The notes beneath the pieces are model-generated. The model saw nothing but the letters and a program-made list of their open reading frames with translations. It made no database searches and was not told the origin of the DNA. DNA of 64,000 nt from Drosophila pseudoobscura (taxonomy: Eukaryota; Arthropoda; Insecta; Diptera; Drosophilidae). The position numbers and the translations under genes are program-made. The DNA lies in assembly GCF_009870125.1 (NCBI RefSeq), contig NC_046680.1, positions 9,858,001 to 9,922,000 of the forward strand. Reading direction: 5' to 3'. Positions 47,801 through 59,357 of the stretch are shown piece after piece (positions within the stretch are counted from its first letter, which is position 1; the number at the start of each line of letters is the position of its first letter).

Positions 47801-50800
47801 ATTAAGTGCTACGCAATTGTGTTGGGGTCCCCCGTCCCCCCCCTCCACATTTATTTTTTATGATTAATATACCATATACATTTGTACATATGTATGTACA
47901 TAAATATATGCATACATATGTATGTACATACATATGTAGATATGATTTTGTGGGCTAAACAAGAATTCGCGCACTCAGCAGCAGCCGTGCCGGCACGGCC
48001 CAGGCATCCCAGGCAGCCAGTTGGTCGACACGACACTCGACAACATCCAAGCGACAACGAAAGCGACAGGCCGCCATAATTTCGGTGCTGATTTTTGGGT
48101 TTCGCATGGCTTTTTGCACATTGCTCTCGTATTTGCGATGCCATTCAAGTTATGGGCCTGACAACTTTGATTTTCATATTAGCCATGTCGCGTGTATACG
48201 CCCCTGTTGCCGCTGCTGCCGCTGCTGCCCCTGCTGCCCCTTCTGCCGGGCCAGGCGGGCAGTCACTGTTCGCCATTCCGTATGCAAGTCAGAGTCGAGC
48301 GGCCAGACGCTTGGCGACTTGGCCATAAATGCGATAAATCATTTTACGCGTGTTTGATTCTATTTAAGCGTGTCTCCCCGAGCGGGGAGAGTGGCAGTGG
48401 TATTGGGAGGGAGCGGTAGACAAATGCTTCACATTCACAGTTGACACCTCTTCCTTGGTCCTTCCAGCTGAAACTGTCTGCGTGCGCCGCCAAGCTGGGC
48501 GAGTGCGATGAGAGCGAGGGTCCTGTCTGCGGCACCGATGGCCAGACCTATCACACGCGCTGTCACCTGCTCCGGGTGCAGTGCAGCGGCCATCCGGTGA
48601 GCCTCAAGTACCGTGGTTCGTGCAACGGTAAGCGATGAGCGACGTGCCGCATGTTCTGCTCCGATTCTAACGCTTGCTTTGCCCGATTGCAGGCTGCCTG
48701 GAGGCTGCCCAATACGCGCGTCGCCAGCAGGCACGCGATCCCAAGTATTTTGTGCCGCGCTGTCGCAAGGACGGAAACTATGCTGCCAGGCAGTGCTACG
48801 GAGAGGCTGGATGCTGGTGCAGTGACAGCATGGGCCGTCCAATTGAGGACACCTCAACCTCGTCGCGCCGCAGGAAGCCCAAGTGCCGGGCCTACAGGCG
48901 CAACCGTCGCCGCTTGCCCACGCGGCAGATCAGCTACGAAGAAGACTCTGCCAGAGGCAGTGCTGAAGCAAGCAGCAGTGGGAGCGGAACAGCTGCTCAT
49001 CGTCAATGTGGCAAGGCGGATCGTACGGCTTTCAACAGGAATCTGATCGAGGTGTTCCGCAGCGAGTACTTGCGCTTTGGCCCCAAAGAGACCCACTCGG
49101 ATGCCGTCATCTTGGACTGGAAGTTTACCAGGCTGGATGCGGATGGCAACCAGTTGCTGGACAGGCAAGAAATACGCGAGCTGAAGAAGCTCCTCAAGCG
49201 GGTGAGTAGCGGCTGTTTATGTGCCCTGTAGACGCCAGGTCAGCCTACAAATGTACACCCACTTTAATACAAAACCAAACCCATACATATTGCTGCTTTG
49301 TATGCGAACAGGCGGTGAAGCCGCGACGCTGTGGACGTGCTTTTGGCAAGTACTGTGATGTCGTCAACAAAGACGACAACCTGTCCCGCATCGAGTGGAG
49401 TCTTTGCCTGTTCAAAGATTCGCATAATCGTAAGTAAAGCTATTAATTCATTTTCCTCAGTTTTTGCACTCGAAACTAACAAAAGATTTTGATACATATC
49501 GATTATTATCTTGAATAAAACTATAACCCAGGGAGCGGAGGATAATTACTAACTTCCATCAACATAATAATCACATCTGGTATCTGTGTGTTGTCTTGTC
49601 TGTATCCAGGTAGTGGCGCAGTTGATGTCCCCAATGGCAGCTTAGCCACGGCACCGCCACACGACATGCACTATCATATTCACACCACAAATTCGAATAG
49701 CAACAACCACGATCATACGAACACCAATATCATCGGCAGCAGCAGTCCGCACTCGTACTCGGAGGATCTGGGCGTTGGAAGCGAGGACAATGATGAGAAC
49801 TACGACGATGGTGCGACCGGGTATGGCAATGGGAATGGCGAGGATGAGGACGAATCGGACGCCTCGAGCATGCACCATTCACGCACATCTCTGAACTATC
49901 CGTCACTAATTAGTACGTACATACATAAACGCCTCTGTTGTGTCTTGGGTGCAGAGCACTAACCAAAATTAGTAACATTCATATCCATTTGGCATGTATC
50001 CAAAGGGCAGAATAGAATGTATGTTAATGCCCATATCTTGACAGTGCTGAACTCAAAGACGCCGGAATCGACAAACACCGAGAATGAGGGCGAGTCCAAC
50101 TGCTGGGTGGATCAGGCGGTGGCACTGGAGGAACAAGGCGTAAGCTCCACCTCATCTCTCTCTTTAAAAGTGTAAATATTCAAATGGAAATCCTCTGATT
50201 TGTATTCCACAGCACGGTGGCAAGAGCAGGTTCTATGTGCCCGAGTGCATGCCCGATGGACGCTATCAGCGAATCCAGTGCTACAGCTCCACCCCATACT
50301 GCTGGTGTGTGAACGAGGACACGGGCAAAAACATTCCGGGCACTTGGGTAAAGAACAAGCCGCCCCAGTGCGATGAGGACATCGTCGTGCGACCCATGAA
50401 GGGATGCACTGAGCCGCGCAAAACGCAGTTCCTCAAGGAGCTCAAGTTATACCTCAACACGCAGCTATCTCTGCCCAGCAGTCCAACGAGGTAGGATTAG
50501 TGGCGGAACCCTGTCTTATCAATTCGTATTAATATAATTTTGAACAGCACCAACTCGACCATGTGGAAAACGGAAGACGAACGGATTGCCACGCTGAGCT
50601 TTGTGTATCTGGATAAGAACAAAAACAAGTCGTGGGAGCGCAGAGAATGGAAAGTGTTCCGGGATCTGGTCACCAGTGCCAGGTGAGCACCATCTTGATA
50701 ATTCTATCATAATCACATTTGTGCTTTATTAACAATCCACGTAATCTCCCGCAGCAATTTACGGAGATGTGGTAAGAAGATGCCGCGCTACTGTGATGTG

Positions 50801-51019
50801 AATGGTGATAAGAAGATCTCGTTGGCCGAGTGGCTCAATTGCCTGCAATCCTCCCCACGGGCGCAGAGTGCCACCACAGCTAAGCCGGCACAGTCAAGTG
50901 AGTAGAGATCTGAGAGGCTTGAAGAATGACTGATAGTGATTCTTGGCTCCGTTCCAGATGAGACAGCCAATCCGAAACGCCAGGGATTAAATCCGCTGGA
51001 GAAATATCTTAAAGATTAG
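44896..51019 (+). CDS. magu: magu (pentagone), secreted SMOC-type modular calcium-binding protein
   Basis: Exons 44896-44994, 48468-48627, 48693-49201, 49312-49429, 49610-49912, 50045-50139, 50213-50490, 50548-50682, 50755-50897 and 50958-51019, 633 aa. Magu binds glypicans and shapes the Dpp/BMP gradient. The order is: signal peptide (MFARCLFLTLFVAVMAAAG); Kazal/follistatin-like domain (ECDESEGPVCGTDGQTYHTRC); thyroglobulin type-1 domain with QCYGEAGCWCSD; an extracellular calcium-binding region with the EF-hand-like loop LDADGNQLLDRQE and KYCDVVNKDDNLSRIEW; a His/Asn/Ser then acidic linker encoded by exon 5; a second thyroglobulin domain with IQCYSSTPYCWCVNEDTG; a second EF-type region (YLDKNKNKSWERREW, YCDVNGDKKISLAEW); and a basic tail. 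Intron 1 is 3.5 kb. Confidence 0.95.
44995..48467 (+). other. magu intron 1
   Basis: Donor ACA|GTAAGT, acceptor CTTCCAG. It contains ACATATGTACATACATATG runs near 46270-46295, 46420-46445 and 47880-47940, a CCCAGGC run near 45585-45610 and a CTGCTGCCG run near 48205-48235. An unusually GC-balanced stretch at about 46850-47340 has broken open frames on both strands and may be an old insert, but I cannot name it. Confidence 0.5.
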
Positions 51020-51285
51020 TTTGGGAGAATGGTTTTTGTTCTTTTTGCTGCTACTGCTACTCATTAGATGTCGTCGTGCCATGCCACACACCCACACATC
51101 AACACACACCCTACACCCTACACCAACACACAGACACATTCCTAGCATATAGATTCTACGATTTACAAGTGTATGTTACTAATTCTTAATTAGTATTGTA
51201 AATATTGACATAAATGCTTAAGTTAAACGTAAGGTTTTTGGTATATCAGGACATGGACTTGGATTTTATCCGGATCCGGGTTTTA

Positions 51286-53995
51286 TTAGCGCAGCTTTTC
51301 CACGAGACGATCGCAGTTGACCAGGCGCAGGAGCAGCTTGGCGACATACGATAGCAGCAGTAGCACCAGCGTGGTCACCTCCATGATGACAAAATGCGAT
51401 ATGGAAGAGCCGATGTCCATCCAGGAGCCCTGATTGCGCACCAGGAACAGGAAGTTTAGACCCATTATGTCGCAAATGATCAGTAGGCAGATGAAGATTC
51501 TCTGCTCCTGCTCACGTGCACACTCGCAGTGGGTATAGACAATGGACAAGTTCAGCACCACCGGCAGGAGCAGCTTCAGCAGCACCAGGCCCATGATGAT
51601 GAATGGCAAGAAGGTGCTAAGAAAGCAACGCGCAATGTTGGGATCAAACGAACTGATCGATGCAATGTTTCCGCTGCCAAAGAGCGAAAAGAATGTATAG
51701 AGTAGAATGGTAAATGCCAGGCGCAGAACCGATTTCTCTGTGCTCCGGGAGCTCTGGGCGGCAAGCGATAGGCTCAGTTCCATGGTGAGTAGCTGCACGA
51801 AGACGGATTCGTATGAGGTGCAAAGAAGGGCATAGAGTGAGCCCAAATTGAAGCAGATCTGGGCCAGACGCGCCTCCAGTTTTGACTCACTGTTGAATAG
51901 AATGGAGGCAAAGGCGTAGATCAGGAACAACCAACTGGCCAGGTGAAGTGCAATGGGAACCCCAATTTGGTTTGAATGAAGATGCACACAGATGAAGGTG
52001 TTCACCAGGACCAGAGCGTTGCAGTATTTGGTGTGATTGGTAAACAGGAGGCGCCGCTCCTTGCACCACAAAGCATTCACGACTATGAGCACAATGCCAG
52101 CTAGAACTAGATACCAGTTCTGGTAACCCACTGACGGAGGCAGAAGGGGGAAACAGGCAAGGATAATGACCAGCGCCAGCCAGGTGTAGAACTCGCGGGA
52201 GTTAGGCACGAAGTTTCTCCAATTGTTATAGAATCCAAAGGCTACGAAACACAGCGAGATCAGACGTCGCTCAAAGAAGGTAAACACCATCAGCTCAGCG
52301 CATACAATAATCAACAACAGTTGCGACGCTGAAGTTATCCGGGCAGTTACTCCAGGCTGACTGCTGGGCACCGATGCTGACGTGGATCCACACGCTTTGG
52401 GCTTCAATGCCATCATCCATACAGGCATCGGGAGCAACAAATAGAATGCAATTGCGATCGGCGCTCGCTGCGCCACGAGGAAGAATAGCAACAAGAACAT
52501 GGAAACATCCAATGTTATTCTGCACACTTTTTCTTGCTTTTCAAGCATTATCTGCAGTTTCCCTGCCGTGTTCCTGGACAGCAATCGATACAGGTAGAAT
52601 ATCCAACCAAGGAAGGTGGCCGTAGTGCTTAGCAGTAAGCAATTGCGATAGTACCCGTGGTAGTAGTCAATTCCCTTCAGAGTTAGCTCCATAACGACAT
52701 TGCTCCTGGCCAAAGATTTCGCATAGGCTCTTTCCGTGCGAAGCTTAACTATCAGCTGCTTGTACGTATTTATATCTGCCGGCGACAACTGATCGAAATT
52801 GTTCAGAAAGTCAGCGAAGAACCCTTGCCTGTGCTGCTCCAGCAGCTTTTCGTATTGAGCTAGCAACTGGAGAGCATTGCTGTGAGCAGCCATGGCCTCG
52901 TACTCCTCACTCACAGCCATGTAGCCGGTCGGCAGTGTCCCAAAATTGTTCATTGGAGGAGGCAGGCCTACCAGTGCGGACATCAGTGGTGTCAGTTGTG
53001 CCTGCTCCAGCTCGTGGAGCGGTAACTGGAGGCCGTCATCGTTGGCCACAAATTTGCGGGCTCCCACAGTGGAAGCGATACGGGAAACTCCTGCGCCCCA
53101 GAGCATGAAGGGTGTTTCGGTTTCATGTGGGGCGCCAGATCCATGTGAGCCTAGAAATGATAAATCCTATATTATGTGTATATTAATGAGTTTTAGCTTG
53201 CAAACCTGAGTCAGTCATGCCGTGGTCGGAGGTCAGCAAGTAGACTGTTTTCTTATCAGGAAAGACATTATCAAATTCATTGTAAATTTGCCAGATGCCA
53301 TGCTCCGTAAAGTTTAGATTTTCTAGGAAAAGCGGTGTTCCCGGCTTGTGGACGTGACCGGCCGTATCGAGGCCCAGCAAATGCATGAAGAAAACAACCG
53401 GTTGGTATTTGCGCAACTCATCCTTCTTTCGGTTAAGGAGAAACCGCACTTGCCTGAACACCCATTCGTCCAGCTTGTAGGTTTTGTGCTTTCCCGAGAA
53501 GTCCATATCATGAGAGTATGCATCGAAGTACATTCGGGGGTCGTTCTCGCCGGCCAGCTTTTGGAATATATTTAGAATGTCTGGAGCTCCCCAGGAATAG
53601 CTGTGACCACTGCGATTGAGCACCGTGTCAAAGTCAATGGGATTCTCCTTCCAGCCTTTTAACACTGCCGATGGATCCTCGTAGAGGCCGGCTAGCAAAG
53701 CTATGTGACCCGGTCGGGACTCGGTGGGCACACGCGTGCGAGATATTCCAACCAAGCCTTCGCGCATGAATATCTCCCGCAGATGCGGCACATGCCGGCA
53801 ATTGTCTTCGAAAAACGAAGCGGCACGGAGTCCATCTGTGACAATCAGAACCAAACGATTCGCCGGGGCTTCCAGTCCGTATCCAATAAATGGTGTCTGT
53901 GGCTTCAGACCATTGATAACGGGGGATCGAAAGTATATCACAAATATCGAGCCCAGAAGCAGTACATGGACCACCAAGGCGTAAACAATCCACAT
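51286..53995 (-). CDS. PIG-N: GPI ethanolamine-phosphate transferase 1 (PIG-N), tandem copy 1
   Basis: Exons 53206-53995 and 51286-53150 (55-bp intron), 884 aa. PIG-N is the ER membrane enzyme that adds ethanolamine phosphate to the first mannose of the GPI anchor. The N-terminus is a signal anchor (MWIVYALVVHVLLLGSIFVI). The lumenal alkaline-phosphatase-superfamily domain follows, with VTDGLRAASFFEDNCRHVPH, TRVPTESRPGHIALLAGLYE, FMHLLGLDTAGHVHKPGT and TSDHGMTDSGSHG, which supply the metal-binding Asp/His/Thr set, then METPFMLWGAGV-type sequence. The second half is a long chain of hydrophobic segments, about a dozen, as in the family. Its length is close to human PIGN. It lies tail-to-tail with magu. 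Confidence 0.92.
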
Positions 53996-54216
53996 TATTT
54001 GTATTGTACAAATTTAAATCATAACTAAAATCAGCTGATGTGAAACAACGCGCTAGGGTATTTTTCGATACATTTTAATCGAGTGCAATGATAACTATTC
54101 GATTCTTTTTGGAGAAATTTTACAGAATATAACGTTATCAAACCTTAACGGTCAGTAAAACAAAGAAATGTTTATATATTTTATTAAAAAGAATTTTCAT
54201 TTGATTTAGAACTAGC
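53996..54216. other. Spacer between the PIG-N copies
   Basis: Only 221 bp separate the copy 1 ATG from the copy 2 stop, so the promoter of copy 1 and the 3' UTR of copy 2 must share this space. AT-rich, with TCGATAC near 54066. Confidence 0.6.
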
Positions 54217-56914
54217 TCAGACTTGCCGGTATACGATTGCAATCAGGCCCAGCAGCAGCTGTGCGACCCAGGACAGCAGAACAATAATCAGCGTAATTAA
54301 CCCCATGATGTAAAAATTAATTATTGAAGCCCCCATATCTTTCCAGGATCCCTGATTGCGCACCAGGAACAGGAAGTTCAGTCCCATTATGTTGCAAATG
54401 AACAATATGCAGATGAAGATTCTCTTCTCCCTCTGACGGGCATACTCGCAGTGCGTATAAAAAATAGACATGTTTAGCAGCACCGGCAGGGAGTGCTTCA
54501 ACAGAACAAGACCCATGGTGATATACGGCGCATACTGCCAGAGGAAGCAGCGCCCACTGTTGGAATCAAACAGATTGTCGACCGATTCAAAAGATTCCAT
54601 GCCAAAGAATGAGAATAGTGTATACAGGAGAATACTGAAGGCCACACGTGGAACTGATTTGGCCGAGTTCGTAGCGGCGAGCGATAGGCTCAGTTCCATA
54701 GTGAGCAGCTGCACGAAGACCGATTCGTATGAGGTGGAAAGCAGAGCATGGAGCGATCCCAGATTAAAGCAGATTTGGTCCAGACGCTGCTCAAAATTTG
54801 ACTCCTTATTCATTAGAATTGAGACAAAGGCATAGATCAAGAAGGACCAGCTGGCTAGGTATAGCAAGATGGGTATGTCGTATTCCTCTGAGTCAAAATA
54901 CGCACAGATGATGGTGTTCAACAGGATCAGGGCATTACAGTACTTGGTGTGATAACTGTAACTGAAGCGCCGCTTCTTGGACCAAAATGCTCTTAGAAAT
55001 ACTAGCACAATGCCAGACAGAAAAAGATACCAATTTTGGTAACCCTCTGACAGCGGCAGAAGGGGGAAACAGGCAAGGATAATGACCAGCGCCAGCCAGG
55101 TGTAGAACTCGCGGGAGTTAGGCACGAAGTTTCTCCAATTGTTATAGAATCCAAAGGCTACGAAACACAGCGAGATCAGACGTCGCTCAAAGAAGGTAAA
55201 CACCATCAGCTCAGCGCATACAATAATCAACAACAGTTGCGACGCTGAAGTCATCCGGGCAGTTACTCCAGGCTGACTGCTGGGCACCGATGCTGACGTG
55301 GATCCACACGCTTTGGGCTTCAATGCCATCATCCATACAGGCATCGGGAGCAACAAATAGAATGCAATTGCGATCGGCGCTCGCTGCGCCACGAGGAAGA
55401 ATAGCAACAAGAACATGGAAACATCCAATGTTATTCTGCACACTTTTTCTTGCTTTTCAAGCATTATCTGCAGTTTCCCTGCCGTGTTCCTGGACAGCAA
55501 TCGATACAGGTAGAATATCCAACCAAGGAAGGTGGCCGTAGTGCTTAGCAGTAAGCAATTGCGATAGTACCCGTGGTAGTAGTCAATTCCCTTCAGAGTA
55601 AGCTCCATAACGACATTGCTCCTGGCCAAAGATTCCGAATAGGCCCTTCTGGTGTGAAGATTCAATATCAGCTTCTTATATGATTTGATTTCTGCCGGCG
55701 ACAGCTGATCGAAATTGTTCAGAAAGTCAGCGAAGAACCCTTGCCTGTGCTGCTCCAGCAGCTTTTCGTATTGAGCTAGCAACTGGAGAGCATTGCTGTG
55801 AGCAGCCATGGCCTCGTACTCCTCACTCACAGCCATGTAGCCGGTCGGCATTGTACCAAAATTGTTCATTGGAGGAGGCAGGCCTACCAGTGCGGACATC
55901 AGTGGTGTCAGTTGTGCCTGCTCCAGCTCGTGGAGCGGTAACTGGAGGCCCTCATCATTGGCCACAAATTTGCGGGCTCCCACAGTGGAAGCGATACGGG
56001 AAACTCCTGCGCCCCAGAGCATGAATGGTGTTTCGATTTCATGTGCTGTGCCAGAACCATGGATGCCTAAGCAGAGCAATGTTTTAATGGTATTCGAATA
56101 AATCGGTTATTTTGGTTTATCTCAAACCTGTGTCTGTCATGCCGTGGTCGGAGGTCAACAAGTAAACTGTATTCTTATCCGGGAAGGTTTCTTCGAATTT
56201 CCGGTACATCTCCCAAATGCCACGCTCCGTAATGTTAAGACTTTTTTGGAAAAGGATCGTTCCTGGTTTGTGGACATGTCCGGCCCTGTCGGAGCTCATC
56301 AAATGTAAGAAGAATACTACCGTGCTGAAGGTGTTCCACTTGTTCTTAATGCGATCAAGGAGTGCGCTTACTTGGCTAAACACCCATTCGTCCAGTCTGT
56401 AGGTGGCCCATCTTGCCGTTTCATACACATCGTCATTGAAGGGATGGAAGTGCACGCTGCCTCCGCGCTTGGTTACCTTCTTAAATACGTCCATTATGTT
56501 CGGACATCCCCAGGAAAAACTGTAGCCACTGCGATTGAGAACCGAGTCAAAGTCAATGGGATTCCCTTTCCAGCCTTTGAAAACTGCCGATGGATCCTCG
56601 TAGAAGCCCGCTAGCAATGCTATATGACCTGGTCGAGATTCTGTGGGAGCACGCGTGCGTGATATTCCAACCAACCCTTCGCGCATGAATATCTCCCGCA
56701 AATGCGGCACATGCCGGCAATTGTCTTCGAAAAACGAAGCGGCACGGAGTCCATCAGTAGCAAACAGAACCAAGCGAGTCGCCGGAGGATTCAAATCGTA
56801 TGCAAGTAGAGGTGTCTGTGGCTGTAGGCCCTTGATGACGGTCGAACGAAAGTTGATCACAAGTATCGAGCCCAGGAGAAGTACGTGGACCAGAAATGCG
56901 TAAAATATCCACAT
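54217..56914 (-). CDS. GPI ethanolamine-phosphate transferase 1 (PIG-N), tandem copy 2
   Basis: Exons 56128-56914 and 54217-56066 (61-bp intron), 878 aa, with the same layout as copy 1 and the intron at the same place (GMTDT-G|IHGSG). The first exon keeps DGLRAASFFEDNCRHVPH, ESRPGHIALLAG and TSDHGMTDTG, so the active site looks intact. It differs clearly from copy 1 in the middle of exon 1 (for example FKKVTKRGGSVHFHPFNDDV against FQKLAGENDPRMYFDAYSHD) and in the C-terminal third. The block between roughly 55050 and 56035 is almost identical to copy 1 apart from a short divergent patch. It is probably functional; which copy is ancestral cannot be told from this window. Confidence 0.88.
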
Positions 56915-57035
56915 TGTGTTAAAAATGTATGCTCTCTGTCTCCAAAGTTCAAGTGCGATAAGTGAGCGAAGCTATTGAGTACCCAGCCTACTGTAATCGA
57001 ATAGCAAGCGATAGGTATATCGATGTTGGTAACGG

Positions 57036-57276
57036 TTAACCCATTGACGACCAATGGGGACTCAAATACAGTTCACGAAAATAAAGAAACTTTAATTATT
57101 TTAGCACAGATCAGGTGAAAGATATCGGGGAAATAATGATTGTAGAGAAAGAGGAAGGTTGGATCTACAAGAATAATTTACAAAACAATATTATTTTCCG
57201 TGGTGGAACTCAAGCTGTTCACCTGTTTAAATAGAGGGGGGTTAAGTGGGCTAAGTTCGTTTTTTCATCTGTTAAT
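57036..57276 (-). repeat. R2 copy C at the mRpL42 5' end
   Basis: Read on the minus strand it opens GATGAAAAAACGAACTTAGC, continues CCACTTAACCCCCCTCTATT, has ATTCTTGTAGATCCA and CACCTGATCTGTGCTAAAAT, and closes AATGGGTTAA. Its inner edge is about 8 bp from the mRpL42 ATG, so the 5' UTR and possibly the promoter lie in the repeat. Confidence 0.65.
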
Positions 57277-57283
57277 GATAAAA

Positions 57284-57661
57284 ATGGCTTGGGCGGCACG
57301 TTTATACACAAGTTTTCGTTTATTTTCTAAAAATGCCGTGAACTGCAACGCCATCGGAGGCAAGAGTCTGGTGGACGGCGTGGCTATTACAAAAAATGGC
57401 AAAACAATAGTTGCCTGGCATGCAGAAACAGCCTTCCCCTACGAACACTCAAAGCCGCTGCCCAAAGTTGTGGAAGCGCAAACCTCTGCGGTGATCAAGG
57501 AAACTGCACTGAAGACGGCGATGCAGGGATTCAAGAGGAAGCATCCTGAAGTGGCACGCTACGAGCTGTCGAAATTGACACACACCACAAAGCACCGTTG
57601 GTTCCCACGTGCTCGCGACAAGAAGGCCAAGAAGACGCCTATGGATAGGCCATACCTGTAA
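57284..57661 (+). CDS. mRpL42: Mitochondrial ribosomal protein L42
   Basis: A single exon of 125 aa, a component of the large mitoribosomal subunit. The start at MAWAARLYTSFRLFSKNAVN gives a basic, hydroxylated mitochondrial presequence. The frame is open upstream to an earlier ATG at 57200 that lies inside the R2 repeat; using it would prepend about 28 residues of translated repeat, so I prefer 57284. Body motifs: DGVAITKNGKTIVAWHAE, FPYEHSKPLP and a basic C-terminus (HTTKHRWFPRARDKKAKKTP). AATAAA lies at 57678-57683. The Cdk10 stop is only 35 bp away on the other strand, so the 3' UTRs overlap. Confidence 0.9.
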   Translation: MAWAARLYTSFRLFSKNAVNCNAIGGKSLVDGVAITKNGKTIVAWHAETAFPYEHSKPLPKVVEAQTSAVIKETALKTAMQGFKRKHPEVARYELSKLTHTTKHRWFPRARDKKAKKTPMDRPYL

Positions 57662-57695
57662 ACTGGGTGCATTGCATAATAAATTCGTTTACGTT

Positions 57696-59098
57696 TTAAT
57701 CCATGCGCTGTCTCTTTATGAATACATTTAACAAATCAGAAATGGGAATGTCTGCCGACGTCTGGGCCTGCTGCGGGGCTGTATTGTTTCGGTGTTGTGG
57801 AAATGTGGGCATCATGCGTGGGTCACAGGCTGCAAGTGGACAGATTTAGGCTATCATTTATTCTATTGATGATTAGCTTACCCTGTGGCGGATCAATGAA
57901 GTACTTGCTGTTCAAACACTCTTCGGCTGTGGCTCGGGTATTGGGGTTGTAGATGAACAATATGTTGAGGAGATTTCTGCCCGCCTGTGCGATTGCACTA
58001 AATTTGGTTTTTAGATTGTTGTACGGCTGCTGGCTCAATGTGAAGTTTTGCACGGCTGGTAGCTCTGAAAAACCTGGCCAGATGGACTCTGATGGCGCTC
58101 CAAGCAGATCAATTATCATATCCAGCTGGGCTATCTCTGAGCTTCCAGGCAGCATTGGTTTTCCCAGTAGTAACTCGCCAAGTATGCAGCCAAACGACCA
58201 CATGTCCACGGCTGTGGTATGTGTTTTGCATCCGAGTAGTAGCTCCGGGGCGCGATACCACAGGGTCACCATTTGCGGTGTCATTGGTTTGGGGGGATTG
58301 CTATACATGCGTGCCAGGCCAAAGTCAGCTGTAAGAGCACAAAAAGGTTAGCTTTGAAACTAGAAATAGCACTCGCTTTACTTGCCTAACTTGATGCACC
58401 CATCGTCCGTCATCAGCAGGTTTGAAACTTTCAAATCGCGATGGATTATATACCGATCGTGAATATATTTAAGGGCTCGCAGTACCTGCAACGTAATACA
58501 CTTGACCTCAGACTCGGTGAACGGTTGGGCCATGTTGTCCAGCACGGAGGCAAGGTCTTGCTCACAGAAATCCATGACAAGGAATATGCTGTCTAAGCTC
58601 TTGCCCACGACAACTTCCCGCAGGCGGACGATATTTTCGTGCTTGAGTTGCTTTAGTATCATTATTTCACGCAATCCGCTCACCGGGAGGCCATCCTTCT
58701 CCTGGTCCATGCGCACCTTCTTCAGGGCCACAACTTCGTTGTTCCGAGTGTCACGAGCTCGATCTGGGAGAAATCATGTTGGTTTATTCGGTTTGATGCG
58801 GTTTTAGGCTGACTTACAAACAATGCCATAGCTGCCTTCACCCACGCGGTTTAGCTTCTCGAACTCGGCGACGGGTCGGCAGCGTCCATACTAATTATAG
58901 AAAAAAGTATATAAAACACGAATATATTTCTTTGAGCAGTCTTCGACTGCCTGATAAATTTACCAAATTCTGCTCTGGGATCGGCATGGGGGTTCCACTG
59001 TTCTTCAGCGATATAAGAAATCCCTTGCGTGTGATGGGCGCCTGGGGATCGGGAGCCGGGTTGGCTTCCACTTCATTTGACGTCAAGCTGGATGACAT
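57696..59098 (-). CDS. Cdk10: Cyclin-dependent kinase 10
   Basis: Exons 58964-59098, 58818-58890, 58386-58763, 57882-58328 and 57696-57829, 388 aa. It is a CDC2-related Ser/Thr kinase (fly cdc2rk), which pairs with cyclin M in other animals. Motifs in order: glycine loop GEGSYGIVY, catalytic Lys in VALKKVRM, the cyclin-binding helix PVSGLRE (human CDK10 has a PISSLRE-type motif), [14 protein letters not shown], activation segment ending [12 protein letters not shown], and [20 protein letters not shown]. The third intron has a GC donor (TTAG|GCAAGT) confirmed by the frame K-L-A-D-F-G. The start is the first ATG (59098), about 50 bp from an R2 repeat. Confidence 0.95.
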
Positions 59099-59146
59099 TT
59101 TTAACAATTATTTTGTTTATACCGGGTTTATACCCGGCATTCTTAA

Positions 59147-59357
59147 TGGAAAAAAACGAGCTTAACCCACTTGACCCCCCTCTATTTATGCACAATTTTA
59201 GTTAAACAGTTTGTTAATTATTACTGTAGAGCCATCCATTCTCTTTACTTTCAAAAAAATTGGCGCTGATATTTTTCACTTGAACTGCGCTAAATGTCTT
59301 CAAGTTTTATAATATTTGTGGAGTGTATTTCGTACCCACTGGTCTACAGTAGGTTAA
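59147..59357 (+). repeat. R2 copy D upstream of Cdk10
   Basis: Opens ATGGAAAAAAACGAGCTTAA, continues CCCACTTGACCCCCCTCTAT, contains CACTTGAACTGCGCTAAATG and closes CAGTAGGTTAA. It lies just upstream of Cdk10 and, with copy C, brackets the mRpL42-Cdk10 pair as inverted copies about 1.9 kb apart. Confidence 0.65.

Noticed and set aside
54470-54835. 121-codon plus-strand frame inside PIG-N copy 2
   Set aside because: Antisense shadow of the conserved hydrophobic coding sequence.
57200-57283. Upstream ATG extending mRpL42 by 28 residues
   Set aside because: The extension is translated R2 repeat and would place hydrophobic repeat-derived residues before the presequence. Kept only as an alternative in the gene entry.
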